A model generated the notes under the pieces. It was not told the DNA's origin, searched no databases, and saw nothing but the letters and a program-made list of their open reading frames with translations. This document shows, piece by piece, positions 18,135 through 26,369 of a DNA stretch of 64,000 nucleotides. Location: NCBI RefSeq assembly GCF_022760755.1, contig NZ_JAIVFP010000001.1:203501-267500 (forward strand), given 5' to 3'. This DNA is from Candidatus Rhodoblastus alkanivorans (lineage in GTDB: Bacteria; Pseudomonadota; Alphaproteobacteria; Rhizobiales; Beijerinckiaceae). Each line of letters begins with the position of its first letter. The first letter of the stretch is position 1. Made by a program: the position numbers and the translations under genes.

Positions 18135-18911
18135 ATGCTTTATCTGCGCTCCCTGCTGTTCAACGTCGCCTTTTATCTGTGCACGACGATCCTCGCGATC
18201 GGCGGCCTTCCGACCATGTTCTTCGGCCGCAAGGCGATTCTGGAGCTCGCGCGCGTCTGGGCCCGCGCCACGCTCTGGCTGCTCGACGCAATCTGCGGCG
18301 TGAAGGTCGCGTTCCGCGGCCTTGAAAACCTCCATCAGGAGGGCTGCATCATCGCCGCCAAGCACCAGTCGGCATTGGAAACCATCGCGCTCGTCACCCA
18401 GGTCAAGGATTTCACTTATATCCTCAAGCGCGAACTGACCTTCATCCCCGTGTTTGGGCAATATCTCCTGCGCAGCGACCAGATCGCCATTAACCGCGCC
18501 AATCGTTCCGCCGCCATGCGCGATCTCATGGCGCTCGCGGGCAAGGCGATCGCGGAACGACGCGCCATTTTCATCTTTCCCGAAGGCACCCGCCGTCCGC
18601 CCGGCGCGCCCCCGCTCTATAAAAGCGGCGTCAGCCGCCTCTATGTCGCCGCCAACGCCCCTTGCGTCCCCGTCGCGCTCAATTCCGGCCTGTTCTGGCC
18701 CCGCCGCGCCTTGCTGCGCCGTCCCGGAACTGCGGTGATCGAATTTCTGCCCGCGATCCCTGCCGGCTTGCCCACGAACGAGTTCGCCCGCCTGCTCCAG
18801 GATCGCATCGAGGCCGCCTCCGACCGGTTGATCGCGGACGCCCTGGCCGCCGACCCCCGCCTCGCGCCCAATCTCGGGAAAAAGGACGAAGCCGCGCCGG
18901 CGGCGCATTGA
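18135..18911 (+). CDS. plsC: 1-acyl-sn-glycerol-3-phosphate acyltransferase
   Basis: The protein is 258 residues with an N-terminal membrane segment. Motif I reads KHQSALET with His77 and, five residues later, Glu82 in the place of the usual aspartate (HX4E). Motif III FPEGTR lies at residues 148-153 and motif IV near NAPCVPVALNSG. PlsC acylates lysophosphatidate to phosphatidate in phospholipid synthesis at the inner membrane. The start at 18135 was preferred over one 72 bases upstream because it gives the family N-terminus MLYLRSLLFN. It follows ftsX by 84 bases and may be in the same transcript. Confidence 0.92.
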   Translation: MLYLRSLLFNVAFYLCTTILAIGGLPTMFFGRKAILELARVWARATLWLLDAICGVKVAFRGLENLHQEGCIIAAKHQSALETIALVTQVKDFTYILKRELTFIPVFGQYLLRSDQIAINRANRSAAMRDLMALAGKAIAERRAIFIFPEGTRRPPGAPPLYKSGVSRLYVAANAPCVPVALNSGLFWPRRALLRRPGTAVIEFLPAIPAGLPTNEFARLLQDRIEAASDRLIADALAADPRLAPNLGKKDEAAPAAH

Positions 18912-18983
18912 CATCGCTCCCGTTTTGTTCTTTCTTTGTTTGCGTGACGTTTCGGCAGATGAGAGAACAGACAGAGGAACGAC

Positions 18984-19376
18984 ATGGGCCGTCTTCCGCT
19001 TCCCGCCGCCTCCAACCGCCCCGAAAACCGCCCGCTGACCAGCCTGAGGCGGACCGGATTGGAGAAATTGTTCCACAGCTGGCTCGGCGCCTCGGGGCGA
19101 CGTTACATCTGTTCGGTCTATTCCGTCGGCGAACCGCCCCCTTTCGACGAGAGCCGCGCCGTGATCGCCGCCGTGCGCCCCGGGACGGCGCAGGCCGAAA
19201 TCGCCTTTGTTTTCGCGCCCGGCCTGAACGGGGAAAGCGAGGATTTCGATCTCTGGACCGCGCGGGCGCGCGCCTGCGGGGCCAGCGAATGGCACGTCCA
19301 TCTGCTCGCGGATACGCCCCAGGCGCGCGGCGTCGTCCTGCGCGATCTGACGCCCGCGCGACGGCTCGCGGCGTGA
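18984..19376 (+). CDS. Unrecognised conserved-looking protein, 130 residues
   Basis: I do not recognise this family. The protein is 130 residues, with no signal peptide or membrane helix, an Arg/Pro-rich N-terminus and a body that looks structured (RYICSVYSVGEPPPFDESRA, EIAFVFAPGLNGESEDFDLW, ASEWHVHLL). A good ribosome binding site (AGAGGAAC) precedes the ATG and codon use is like that of its neighbours, so it is probably real. It lies between plsC and a DUF2125 gene, all on the same strand, 72 bases after plsC. Confidence 0.6.
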   Translation: MGRLPLPAASNRPENRPLTSLRRTGLEKLFHSWLGASGRRYICSVYSVGEPPPFDESRAVIAAVRPGTAQAEIAFVFAPGLNGESEDFDLWTARARACGASEWHVHLLADTPQARGVVLRDLTPARRLAA

Positions 19377-19504
19377 CTTTTTTCCCCGCCAGTCTCTTTT
19401 GCGCCGACATTTGCTTTAGGATGGCCGCCGATTCGCCGGAAAGGCCGGCGAGGCGAAGACAAGGGGTGCGAGCCCGCCGTCACCGCCAAATCCGGATTTG
19501 CTGA

Positions 19505-20515
19505 ATGGCCCGTTACCGCCGCCCCATTATCATCGGCCTGATCGTTTTGCTCTGCGTCGGCGTCGGCGAATTCTGGCTCTATGCGGCCAATCGGCTCGGA
19601 TTTTATGTCCATCAACCCATCCTCGGCGGGCAGTCGCTGGCGGATCTTTGCCAGTCGAGCGACATCGGCGGCTTTCCCTTCCGCCTCAAGCTCAGCTGCA
19701 CCGGCCTGACGGCGCCCGTGCGCGTCGGCGGCGGCGTCATTTACGCTGGCGTCGAGGAGGCGCATGGCGTCGCGAGCCTCTTTTCGCCCAACCACATCGT
19801 CCTGACCATTTCCAGCCCGCTGGTGATCCAGAGATCCAACGGCGCGCCCGTCGCCAAACTCCGCCACGACGGAATGACGCTCGACGTCGCCTGGGGCCTG
19901 TCGGGGGTCGCCGCCATGCGGCTCAACGCGACCTCGCTCGATTGGCGGCCTGAATCGCCGGAAGCCGGCGTCGCGGTGAATGTCCAGAACCTTGCTGTGG
20001 AGGCGGTGCCGCAGGGCGGTCCGGACACGCCTGCCGGCCTGCGTTACGATCTGGTCGCCGACGGCGTCACCGCCCCCGCCTTGCAAGCCTTGCTGAAGGA
20101 TAAGGCTCCCGGCCATTTCGCGGCCTCCGGCGAAATCACCCCGCCGCCAAAGCCAGGCAGGGATTGGCGGGCAGCCTTGGAGGACTGGCGCAAGAAGTCC
20201 GGCGCGCTTCGCATTCAACATATGGAATGGCGGTCCGGCGATCTGTCGCTGCGTCTCGACGGCGCGCTCTCGCTTGACGACAACCATCGTCCCGCCGGCC
20301 GTCTCAATGTCGCCGCCCACGGCGCGGGACCCCTCCTCACCCGCCTCGGCGTTCCGGCCGCCGCTCAGGCGCCGGACCTCCTCGGCGCCCTGCTCGGCAA
20401 GACGACTGCGGCGAATGCCGGAACCGGCGCGCTCAAACTGCCGCTGACCCTCGCCAACGGCCAGATTCTCATGGGGCCGCTCCGGCTGCCGGCGACTTTG
20501 CGCCCGCTCTACTGA
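19505..20515 (+). CDS. DUF2125 family protein
   Basis: The protein is 336 residues with an N-terminal signal anchor (PIIIGLIVLLCVGVGEFWLY) and a long extracytoplasmic region of repeated beta-strand character (GGFPFRLKLSCTGLTAPVRV, RLNATSLDWRP). It matches my recollection of the alphaproteobacterial DUF2125 family, which resembles AsmA/lipid-transfer-like envelope proteins in architecture. Function unknown. The start has no clear ribosome binding site. It ends six bases before the end of the convergent chorismate mutase gene. Confidence 0.8.
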   Translation: MARYRRPIIIGLIVLLCVGVGEFWLYAANRLGFYVHQPILGGQSLADLCQSSDIGGFPFRLKLSCTGLTAPVRVGGGVIYAGVEEAHGVASLFSPNHIVLTISSPLVIQRSNGAPVAKLRHDGMTLDVAWGLSGVAAMRLNATSLDWRPESPEAGVAVNVQNLAVEAVPQGGPDTPAGLRYDLVADGVTAPALQALLKDKAPGHFAASGEITPPPKPGRDWRAALEDWRKKSGALRIQHMEWRSGDLSLRLDGALSLDDNHRPAGRLNVAAHGAGPLLTRLGVPAAAQAPDLLGALLGKTTAANAGTGALKLPLTLANGQILMGPLRLPATLRPLY

Positions 20516-20521
20516 TCGGAC

Positions 20522-21358
20522 TTACGCTAAGGCGAAGCGTTCGGCATGGCTGCCGAGCCATGTCGCTTTTTGCGTTCCTTCCCCAAGGGCGCCGCGCAGC
20601 CGCGCCGCGTCCCAATATCCCGGGGCGGCCACGAACAGGGAAACGCCCCAGGGCGCCGGCGCGCGAGCCAGGCTTTCGCAGCCCGCGGCCCGCAGCGCCG
20701 CATCGCCCGGCCCCTCGCCCGAGCATTGCGCGGCGAACAAGGCGACATCGCGCGCCGCCGCCTCAGCCAGCGGATTGGAAATGATGAAGACCGGCATCCC
20801 GGCGGGGTGATCGGGCCGCTCGACAAAAGGCAGGCGGGCGATGATCTTGGGGGCGTCCTCCGCGGCGAGAGCTTCCCACCATCGTCCCTCGCCCGGCCGC
20901 CAGTTCGCGCGCACCATGCCGAGGTCGCCGCCGCCATCCGGCCGCGCCGAGCCGGCGACCGCCGCGATCGTCTCGTCCGGACTGGAATGACCCAGCAACG
21001 GAACGGTGAATCCGAAATGAAACCGCGCCGAATCGCGCATCGTCGCGTCGCCGCCCGACATATCGGCATGGACCGCATAGGGCGACTGGACGAAGGTGAA
21101 GGTCGCAATGATCACCCGCCAGATGCTTTCGACCGTGTCGAGCGGCAGCCGTCCGCGATGGCGCGCCGCGATCACCCGCATCATGTCCGCCTCGCGGCCC
21201 GGCCGGAACGCCGATCCGCCGCCCTGGCGCGCCTTGGCCGCGATCAGCCTGTCGATGATCTCGCCGCGCTCGATCAGAAGTTCGTGCATTTCGCCGTCGA
21301 TCCGGTCGATTTCCGCGCGCAAATCGGCCAGGGTTTCCAGGGCGGAGGGTTCGGTCAT
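20522..21358 (-). CDS. Chorismate mutase (AroQ class) with a C-terminal extension
   Basis: This 278-residue protein begins with an all-helical AroQ domain (about residues 1-95): [34 protein letters not shown] and [12 protein letters not shown], ending in [13 protein letters not shown]. It converts chorismate to prephenate for Phe/Tyr synthesis. The remaining 180 residues (from about [18 protein letters not shown]) form an extra domain I cannot name. It has alternating strands and helices loosely like a periplasmic-binding or prephenate-dehydratase fold, but without the TRF motif. It is divergent from metX, with the promoter region between them. Confidence 0.82.
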   Translation of the reverse strand: MTEPSALETLADLRAEIDRIDGEMHELLIERGEIIDRLIAAKARQGGGSAFRPGREADMMRVIAARHRGRLPLDTVESIWRVIIATFTFVQSPYAVHADMSGGDATMRDSARFHFGFTVPLLGHSSPDETIAAVAGSARPDGGGDLGMVRANWRPGEGRWWEALAAEDAPKIIARLPFVERPDHPAGMPVFIISNPLAEAAARDVALFAAQCSGEGPGDAALRAAGCESLARAPAPWGVSLFVAAPGYWDAARLRGALGEGTQKATWLGSHAERFALA

Positions 21359-21454
21359 CTGCTCGATCTTGGTCTGAAAGGGGCCGGCCGGGTTCGGCCG
21401 ACTTCCTCTATAGACGGCGCGCAAGCGCAAGCAAACGCCGCGCCGGACCCTTTC

Positions 21455-21484
21455 TTGACTTGGGCGAAGCGCGGCTCCTATATA
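21455..21484 (+). promoter_or_regulatory. Sigma70-type promoter of metX
   Basis: The -35 box TTGACT (21455-21460) and -10 box TATATA (21479-21484) are separated by 18 bases. Transcription would start near 21491, leaving a leader of only about 30 bases. A 5-bp hairpin (GTTCG/CGAAC, 21496-21511) lies ten bases before the start codon. No other equally good promoter is seen in the 160-base gap. Confidence 0.6.
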
Positions 21485-21520
21485 ACAAACGATCCGTTCG
21501 GAAAATCGAACAGCTGCGCC

Positions 21521-22714
21521 TTGAACGACATTATTCCCGAGCCCCACCCAAGTCTGGCGGAAGCCGCGCAGCCCCATAGCCTGATCGCTGTGTTCGATGG
21601 ACCGCGGGCGCTCGCCATGAGCGCCGGCGCCTCGCTCAGCCCGTTCACGATCGCCTACCAGACCTATGGCGAACTGAACGCCGACAAGTCCAACGCCATC
21701 CTCCTTTGCCACGCGCTCACCGGCGACCAGCATGTCGCCAACCATCATCCGTTGACCGGAAAGCCGGGCTGGTGGTCGGCGCTGGTCGGACCCGGCAAGC
21801 CCTTCGACACCGATAAATATTTCGTCATCTGCTCCAATGTGCTCGGCGGCTGCATGGGGACGACGGGCCCCGCCTCGCTCAATCCGGCGACCGGCCGCGC
21901 CTATGGCCTCGATCTGCCGATGGTCACCATCGCCGACATGGTCCGCGCCCAGGCCATGCTGATCGACCGGCTGGGCATCGACACGCTTTTTTGCGTGGCG
22001 GGCGGCTCCATGGGCGGCATGCAGGTGCTGCAATGGGCGGCGCTTTATCCCGAGCGCGTCTTTTCCGCCATGCCGATCGCCACCGCCGCGAAACATTCCT
22101 CTCAGAACATCGCCTTCCACGAGGTTGGCCGCCAGGCGATCATGGCCGATCCGGACTGGCGCGGCGGACGCTATATCGACCAGGGCGTGCGCCCAGTCAA
22201 AGGCCTCGGCGTCGCCCGCATGGCCGCCCACATCACCTATCTCTCCGACGAGGCCCTGCAACGCAAATTCGGCCGCAATCTGCAGGACCGCGCCGAGCCG
22301 ACCTTTTCCTTCGACGCCGACTTTCAGGTCGAGAATTATTTGCGCCATCAGGGCTCGACCTTCGTCGACCGTTTCGACGCCAATTCCTATCTCTATGTCA
22401 CCCGCGCCTGCGATTATTTCGACCTGGCCCAGGATTACGGCGGCTCGCTCGCGCGCGCCTTCGCGGGCGCCAAGACGCGGTTCTGCGTCGTCTCCTTCAC
22501 CTCGGACTGGCTCTATACGACCGCCGAATCGCGCGCCATCGTCCACGCCCTCAACGCCGGCGCGGCGCCCGTCTCCTTCGTCGAGATCGAGACCGACAAG
22601 GGCCATGACGCCTTTCTGCTGGAAGAGCCCGATTTTCTCGCCACCACGCGCGGCTTTCTGCGCGGGGCGGCGAAAGCGCGGGGGTTGAGCGACAAGGGGA
22701 GCGACGGCGCATGA
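21521..22714 (+). CDS. metX: Homoserine O-acetyltransferase
   Basis: This 397-residue alpha/beta hydrolase has the MetX signature [13 protein letters not shown], the nucleophile elbow AGGSMGGMQ (Ser163), [18 protein letters not shown], and a C-terminal acid/histidine pair in [14 protein letters not shown] and [12 protein letters not shown]. It acylates homoserine for methionine synthesis. The start is taken as TTG at 21521: there is no ATG before codon 33, and starting later would remove conserved N-terminal sequence. No ribosome binding site is visible before this TTG, so the start is uncertain. It overlaps metW (ATGA). Confidence 0.93.
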   Translation: MNDIIPEPHPSLAEAAQPHSLIAVFDGPRALAMSAGASLSPFTIAYQTYGELNADKSNAILLCHALTGDQHVANHHPLTGKPGWWSALVGPGKPFDTDKYFVICSNVLGGCMGTTGPASLNPATGRAYGLDLPMVTIADMVRAQAMLIDRLGIDTLFCVAGGSMGGMQVLQWAALYPERVFSAMPIATAAKHSSQNIAFHEVGRQAIMADPDWRGGRYIDQGVRPVKGLGVARMAAHITYLSDEALQRKFGRNLQDRAEPTFSFDADFQVENYLRHQGSTFVDRFDANSYLYVTRACDYFDLAQDYGGSLARAFAGAKTRFCVVSFTSDWLYTTAESRAIVHALNAGAAPVSFVEIETDKGHDAFLLEEPDFLATTRGFLRGAAKARGLSDKGSDGA

Positions 22715-23364
22715 CCCCGACGAACGGCGAGGCGCCCCAGACCGCCGTCACCCGCATCGACCTCCTGCTTGTCGCCGGCATGGTCGAAACTGGCGCGCGG
22801 GTGCTTGACGTCGGCTGCGGCGACGGCGAATTGCTTCGCCTGCTCGCGGAAACCAAGCGGGTCGACGCGCGCGGCGTCGAAATCTCACAAAAGGGCGTGA
22901 ACGATTGCGTCGCCAAGGGCCTTTCGGTTGTGCAGGGCGACGCCGACGTCGATCTCGCGGATTATCCCGATGACGGCTTCGATTACGTGATCCTGTCGCA
23001 GACGCTCCAGGCCACGCGCAATCCGCGCAAGGTGCTGGAGCAGATGCTGCGCATCGGCAAGCGCGCCATCGTCTCCTTCCCCAATTTCGGCCATTGGCGC
23101 GTGCGCTGGCAGCTCGGCGTGCGCGGGCGCATGCCGATCACCGAAAATCTCTCCTACGCCTGGTACGAGACGCCCAATATCCACTTCTGCACGATCCGGG
23201 ATTTCGTCAATCTCGTCGAAATGATGGACGCGCGAATCCTGCGCGCGACGGCCATGAACAGCAGCGGCGCGCAGATCAGGGTCAACGCGCCGTGGTGGGC
23301 ATGGAATCTTTTCGGTGAGCAGGCCGTTTTCCTGCTCGAACGGCAGGAAGGCCGGAAGGCTTAG
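22711..23364 (+). CDS. metW: Methionine biosynthesis protein MetW
   Basis: The protein is 217 residues with a class I SAM-methyltransferase fold: motif [16 protein letters not shown], followed by [32 protein letters not shown] and [14 protein letters not shown], all hallmarks of MetW. It always accompanies metX in alphaproteobacteria and is thought to activate MetX. Its ATG overlaps the metX stop by four bases, so the two are made together. It is convergent with xerD, 27 bases away. Confidence 0.95.
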   Translation: MTPTNGEAPQTAVTRIDLLLVAGMVETGARVLDVGCGDGELLRLLAETKRVDARGVEISQKGVNDCVAKGLSVVQGDADVDLADYPDDGFDYVILSQTLQATRNPRKVLEQMLRIGKRAIVSFPNFGHWRVRWQLGVRGRMPITENLSYAWYETPNIHFCTIRDFVNLVEMMDARILRATAMNSSGAQIRVNAPWWAWNLFGEQAVFLLERQEGRKA

Positions 23365-23391
23365 GCCGCCGCGCGAAGGCCGTCGCCGTCG

Positions 23392-24366
23392 TCAATGCTC
23401 GTCATTGAGAGGATGAAGATCCCGCACCATCGCCTTCAGCCGCTCGTCCAGCACATGGGTGTAGATTTGCGTGGTGGCGATGTCGGCGTGGCCAAGCAGC
23501 TCCTGCACGATCCGCAAGTCGGCGCCATTCTGCAGGAGATGGCTGGCGAAGGCGTGGCGCAGGACATGAGGGCTGACGCGCTGCGGCGCGACGCCGGCGG
23601 CGGCGGCCAAGAATTTCAACTCACGTGCGAAAACCTGGCGGGTCAGATGGCCGCTTTCGCCGAGCGAGGGAAACAGCCATTTCTGCTTCGCGGCCTCCGG
23701 ATGAAGTTCGAGCAATTGCCGGCGATAGGAGGCGATCGCCTCGCGCGCGGCGCCTGTCAGCGGCGCCAGCCGCTCGCGTCCGCCCTTGCCCCTGATCGTC
23801 AGAAAGCCGCCGCCCTGGTCCGGCGCTTTCTCGGCCTGTTTCGCCGCCGCGAGCGGCAGGGCGACCAACTCGGAGACGCGCAGGCCGGATGCATAGAGCA
23901 CCTCGACCAGACAGGCGGCGCGCCGCGCCCGCAGCCTGTCCTCGGCGGGCCGGGCGGGATCGTCCAAACCCTCTCGGCACACGCGCAAAATCGCGTCCAC
24001 CTCCTCGACCGACAGGATTTTGGGCAGGCGGCGGCCCTGGCGTGGACCCTCCAGCAGAACGCCCGGATCGTCCGGCCGCCGCTCCTCCGCCGAGAGGAAG
24101 CGATGAAACTGCCGGATCGCCGAAAGTTTTCGCGCGGAAGAAGACGGCTTGAGGCCGGCTTGCGCGAGATCGGCGAGATAGTCGCGGATGTCCTGCGTCG
24201 TCGCGCTGATCGGGTCGCGGCCCCGGCCCGCGAGGCCCAGGAGATAATCGCCGAGATCGCGCGCATAAGCGTCGAGAGTGTTTTTCGCGGCGCCGCGCTC
24301 GGCGGCGAGCATGTCCAGAAAATCCTTGACCGCGGCGCGCGAGGCCGGGGCGCCGGCGCTTGTCAT
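23392..24366 (-). CDS. xerD: Site-specific tyrosine recombinase XerD
   Basis: The protein is 324 residues with an N-terminal SAM-like core-binding domain (FLDMLAAERGAAKNTLDAYA) and a C-terminal catalytic domain. The tyrosine recombinase residues are visible: Arg in YASGLRVSELVAL, Lys in RGKGGRERL, His-x-x-Arg in SPHVLRHAFASHLL, His in LGHADI and nucleophilic Tyr in TTQIYTH. It resolves chromosome dimers at dif with XerC. The C-terminal SHLLQNGADLRIVQELLGH and overall length favour XerD over XerC or an integrase. Its ATG overlaps the stop of a small membrane-protein gene (ATGA). Confidence 0.93.
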   Translation of the reverse strand: MTSAGAPASRAAVKDFLDMLAAERGAAKNTLDAYARDLGDYLLGLAGRGRDPISATTQDIRDYLADLAQAGLKPSSSARKLSAIRQFHRFLSAEERRPDDPGVLLEGPRQGRRLPKILSVEEVDAILRVCREGLDDPARPAEDRLRARRAACLVEVLYASGLRVSELVALPLAAAKQAEKAPDQGGGFLTIRGKGGRERLAPLTGAAREAIASYRRQLLELHPEAAKQKWLFPSLGESGHLTRQVFARELKFLAAAAGVAPQRVSPHVLRHAFASHLLQNGADLRIVQELLGHADIATTQIYTHVLDERLKAMVRDLHPLNDEH

Positions 24367-24506
24367 TTATTGAGCACGCTCGGCGGAATGGGCTGGCTCA
24401 TTTCCCGCGGCTGCGGCTCGACGAAGGCGACCAGCGCCGCCATGCCGACGAAAGCGACCCCCGCGAGCAAGCCGATGACAAGAAGAAAGCGGAACAGGCT
24501 GGGCAT
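24363..24506 (-). CDS. Small single-pass membrane protein, 47 residues
   Basis: MPSLFRFLLVIGLLAGVAFV begins a 47-residue protein with one strong membrane helix (residues 4-26) and a Pro-rich tail. A GGAGAG ribosome binding site sits at the right distance from the ATG at 24506. Its stop overlaps the xerD start by four bases (ATGA), which supports it as a real, translated gene coupled to xerD. Small proteins like this occur at the same place in other Rhizobiales as I recall; function unknown. Confidence 0.7.
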   Translation of the reverse strand: MPSLFRFLLVIGLLAGVAFVGMAALVAFVEPQPREMSQPIPPSVLNK

Positions 24507-24591
24507 GAAACTCTCCGAGCCGCAGGCCGCCGCCGGCGTAGCCCTACACGGCGAAAGCCAGATACAATTTGCGCGCGCGACGTGATAGTAC

Positions 24592-26364
24592 ATGCCGGTC
24601 ATGTGGGATCAAGCCATCGTTCATCCGCCGGAGGCTACGCCGGCCCAGCCTCGCGACCCGCGCGCGCAAGCGATCGTCAGCCGTCTGGCGGGGCGCCCCG
24701 TCGTCCTCGTCGGCATGATGGGCTCAGGCAAGACGGCGATCGGCAAGCGCCTGGCGCAAAGGCTTGGCCTCCCCTTCGTCGATTCGGATCACGAGATCGA
24801 AGCCGCCCACCGCCTGACGATTGCCGAAATCTTCGCGCTTCACGGCGAGGCCTATTTTCGCGACGGCGAACGGAGGGTGCTCGCCCGGCTCATCGGCGAG
24901 GGCGAAAGGGTTATCGCCACTGGCGGCGGCGCTTTCATCCAGCCGCAGACGCGCGGCGTGATCCGCGCCCGCGCCGTTTCGATCTGGCTCAAGGCTGAAT
25001 TCGAGGTTCTGATGCGCCGGGTGCGCAAAAGGCCCACCCGGCCGCTGCTGCACGACCCGAACCCGGAAGGGGTGATGCGGCGGCTGATCGATGAACGCTA
25101 TCCGGTCTATGCCGAGGCCGATCTCGTCATCCAGTCGCGCGATGGGCCGCATGAGGCCATCATCGAGGAAATCCTCGCGGCGCTCGAAGGACTTTTGGCC
25201 AAACAAGGAGATTTCACGCCCGAAATGACCGCTCCCGTCCTGCCCCCCGCCTCGACCGGCGTCCATGTCGCCCTCGGCGCCCGCGCCTATGACATCCTCA
25301 TCGGGCCGGCGCTGATCGCGCACGCCGGCGAGCGGCTCGCCCGGCTCGCGCCCGGGGCGAACGCCTTCATCGTCACCGACGCCCATGTCGCGCCGCTCTG
25401 GCTTGGCCCGCTGGAGGCGAGCCTGGACGCCGCGCGCGTCCGCCACGGGCGCATCGTGCTGCCGGCCGGGGAAACCACCAAGGACTACGCCCATTTCGAA
25501 GAGCTGTGCGAGGCGGCGCTGGCGGCGAAAATGGAGCGCGGCGATTTCCTGATCGCGCTTGGCGGCGGCGTCATCGGCGACCTTACCGGCTTCGCGGCCG
25601 CGAGCCTGCGGCGCGGCATGGGCTTCATCCAGATCCCGACCACTTTGCTGTCCCAGGTCGATTCGAGCGTCGGCGGCAAGACCGGCATCAATTCCCGCCA
25701 GGGCAAGAATCTGATCGGCGCCTTCCACCAGCCCGCGCTAGTGCTCGCGGACACCGACAGCCTCGCGACCTTGCCGCCGCGCGAATTCGCCGCGGGCTAT
25801 GCGGAAGTCGTCAAATATGGCCTGATCGACCGGCCCGATTTCTTCGCATGGCTGGAGAAGCACTGGCCCGCCGTTTTCGCGCGCGGGCCGGAGCTGGGCC
25901 ACGCCATTGCGGTCAGCTGCGAATCAAAGGCCGCCGTCGTCGCCCGCGACGAGACCGAACAGGGCGATCGCGCCCTGCTCAATCTCGGGCACACTTTCGG
26001 CCACGCCCTGGAAAAGCTCGTCGCCTATGACAGCGCCCGCCTCGTCCATGGCGAGGGCGTGGCGATCGGCATGGCCTGCGCCTTTCGCTATTCTTCCCGC
26101 GCCGGCCTATGCCCGGCGGAGGCCGCGGAGCGGGTCGAGGCCCATCTGCGCGCCGTTGGCCTGCCGACGCGCATTAGCGACATCGCGGGCTGGAGCGCAG
26201 GCGCCGACGACATTGTCGCGGCCATGGCCCAGGACAAGAAGGTGCAGCGCGGCGCCCTGACCTTCATCCTCGCCCGCGATATCGGCGCGAGCTTCATAGC
26301 CAAAAATGTCGAGGCGGAAGCGGTGCGCGCCTTCCTCGATGACGAGTTGCGCGCGGGAGTCTGA
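24592..26364 (+). CDS. aroKB: Fused shikimate kinase / 3-dehydroquinate synthase
   Basis: This is one continuous 590-residue frame. Residues 30-205 are a shikimate kinase: Walker A GMMGSGKTAIGK, substrate motif DSDHEIE, RDGERRVL, TGGGAF and RPTRPLL. Residues 212-590 are a full 3-dehydroquinate synthase: PAGETTKDY, the NAD/zinc-site motif GGGVIGDLTGFAAASLRRG, QVDSSVGGKTGIN, KYGLI, LNLGHTFGHALE and HGEGVAIGM. The two enzymes catalyse non-adjacent steps of the shikimate pathway and are usually separate genes (aroK, aroB). An AAGGAG followed 14 bases later by an in-frame ATG (25225) near the junction could give separate AroB. A second ATG at 24601 is possible for the start. Confidence 0.93.
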   Translation: MPVMWDQAIVHPPEATPAQPRDPRAQAIVSRLAGRPVVLVGMMGSGKTAIGKRLAQRLGLPFVDSDHEIEAAHRLTIAEIFALHGEAYFRDGERRVLARLIGEGERVIATGGGAFIQPQTRGVIRARAVSIWLKAEFEVLMRRVRKRPTRPLLHDPNPEGVMRRLIDERYPVYAEADLVIQSRDGPHEAIIEEILAALEGLLAKQGDFTPEMTAPVLPPASTGVHVALGARAYDILIGPALIAHAGERLARLAPGANAFIVTDAHVAPLWLGPLEASLDAARVRHGRIVLPAGETTKDYAHFEELCEAALAAKMERGDFLIALGGGVIGDLTGFAAASLRRGMGFIQIPTTLLSQVDSSVGGKTGINSRQGKNLIGAFHQPALVLADTDSLATLPPREFAAGYAEVVKYGLIDRPDFFAWLEKHWPAVFARGPELGHAIAVSCESKAAVVARDETEQGDRALLNLGHTFGHALEKLVAYDSARLVHGEGVAIGMACAFRYSSRAGLCPAEAAERVEAHLRAVGLPTRISDIAGWSAGADDIVAAMAQDKKVQRGALTFILARDIGASFIAKNVEAEAVRAFLDDELRAGV

Positions 26365-26369
26365 CCGAA

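Noticed and set aside
21486-21520. SAM-II riboswitch upstream of metX
   Set aside because: SAM-II elements occur here in relatives, but the predicted leader is only about 30 bases and does not show the expected pseudoknot pattern.
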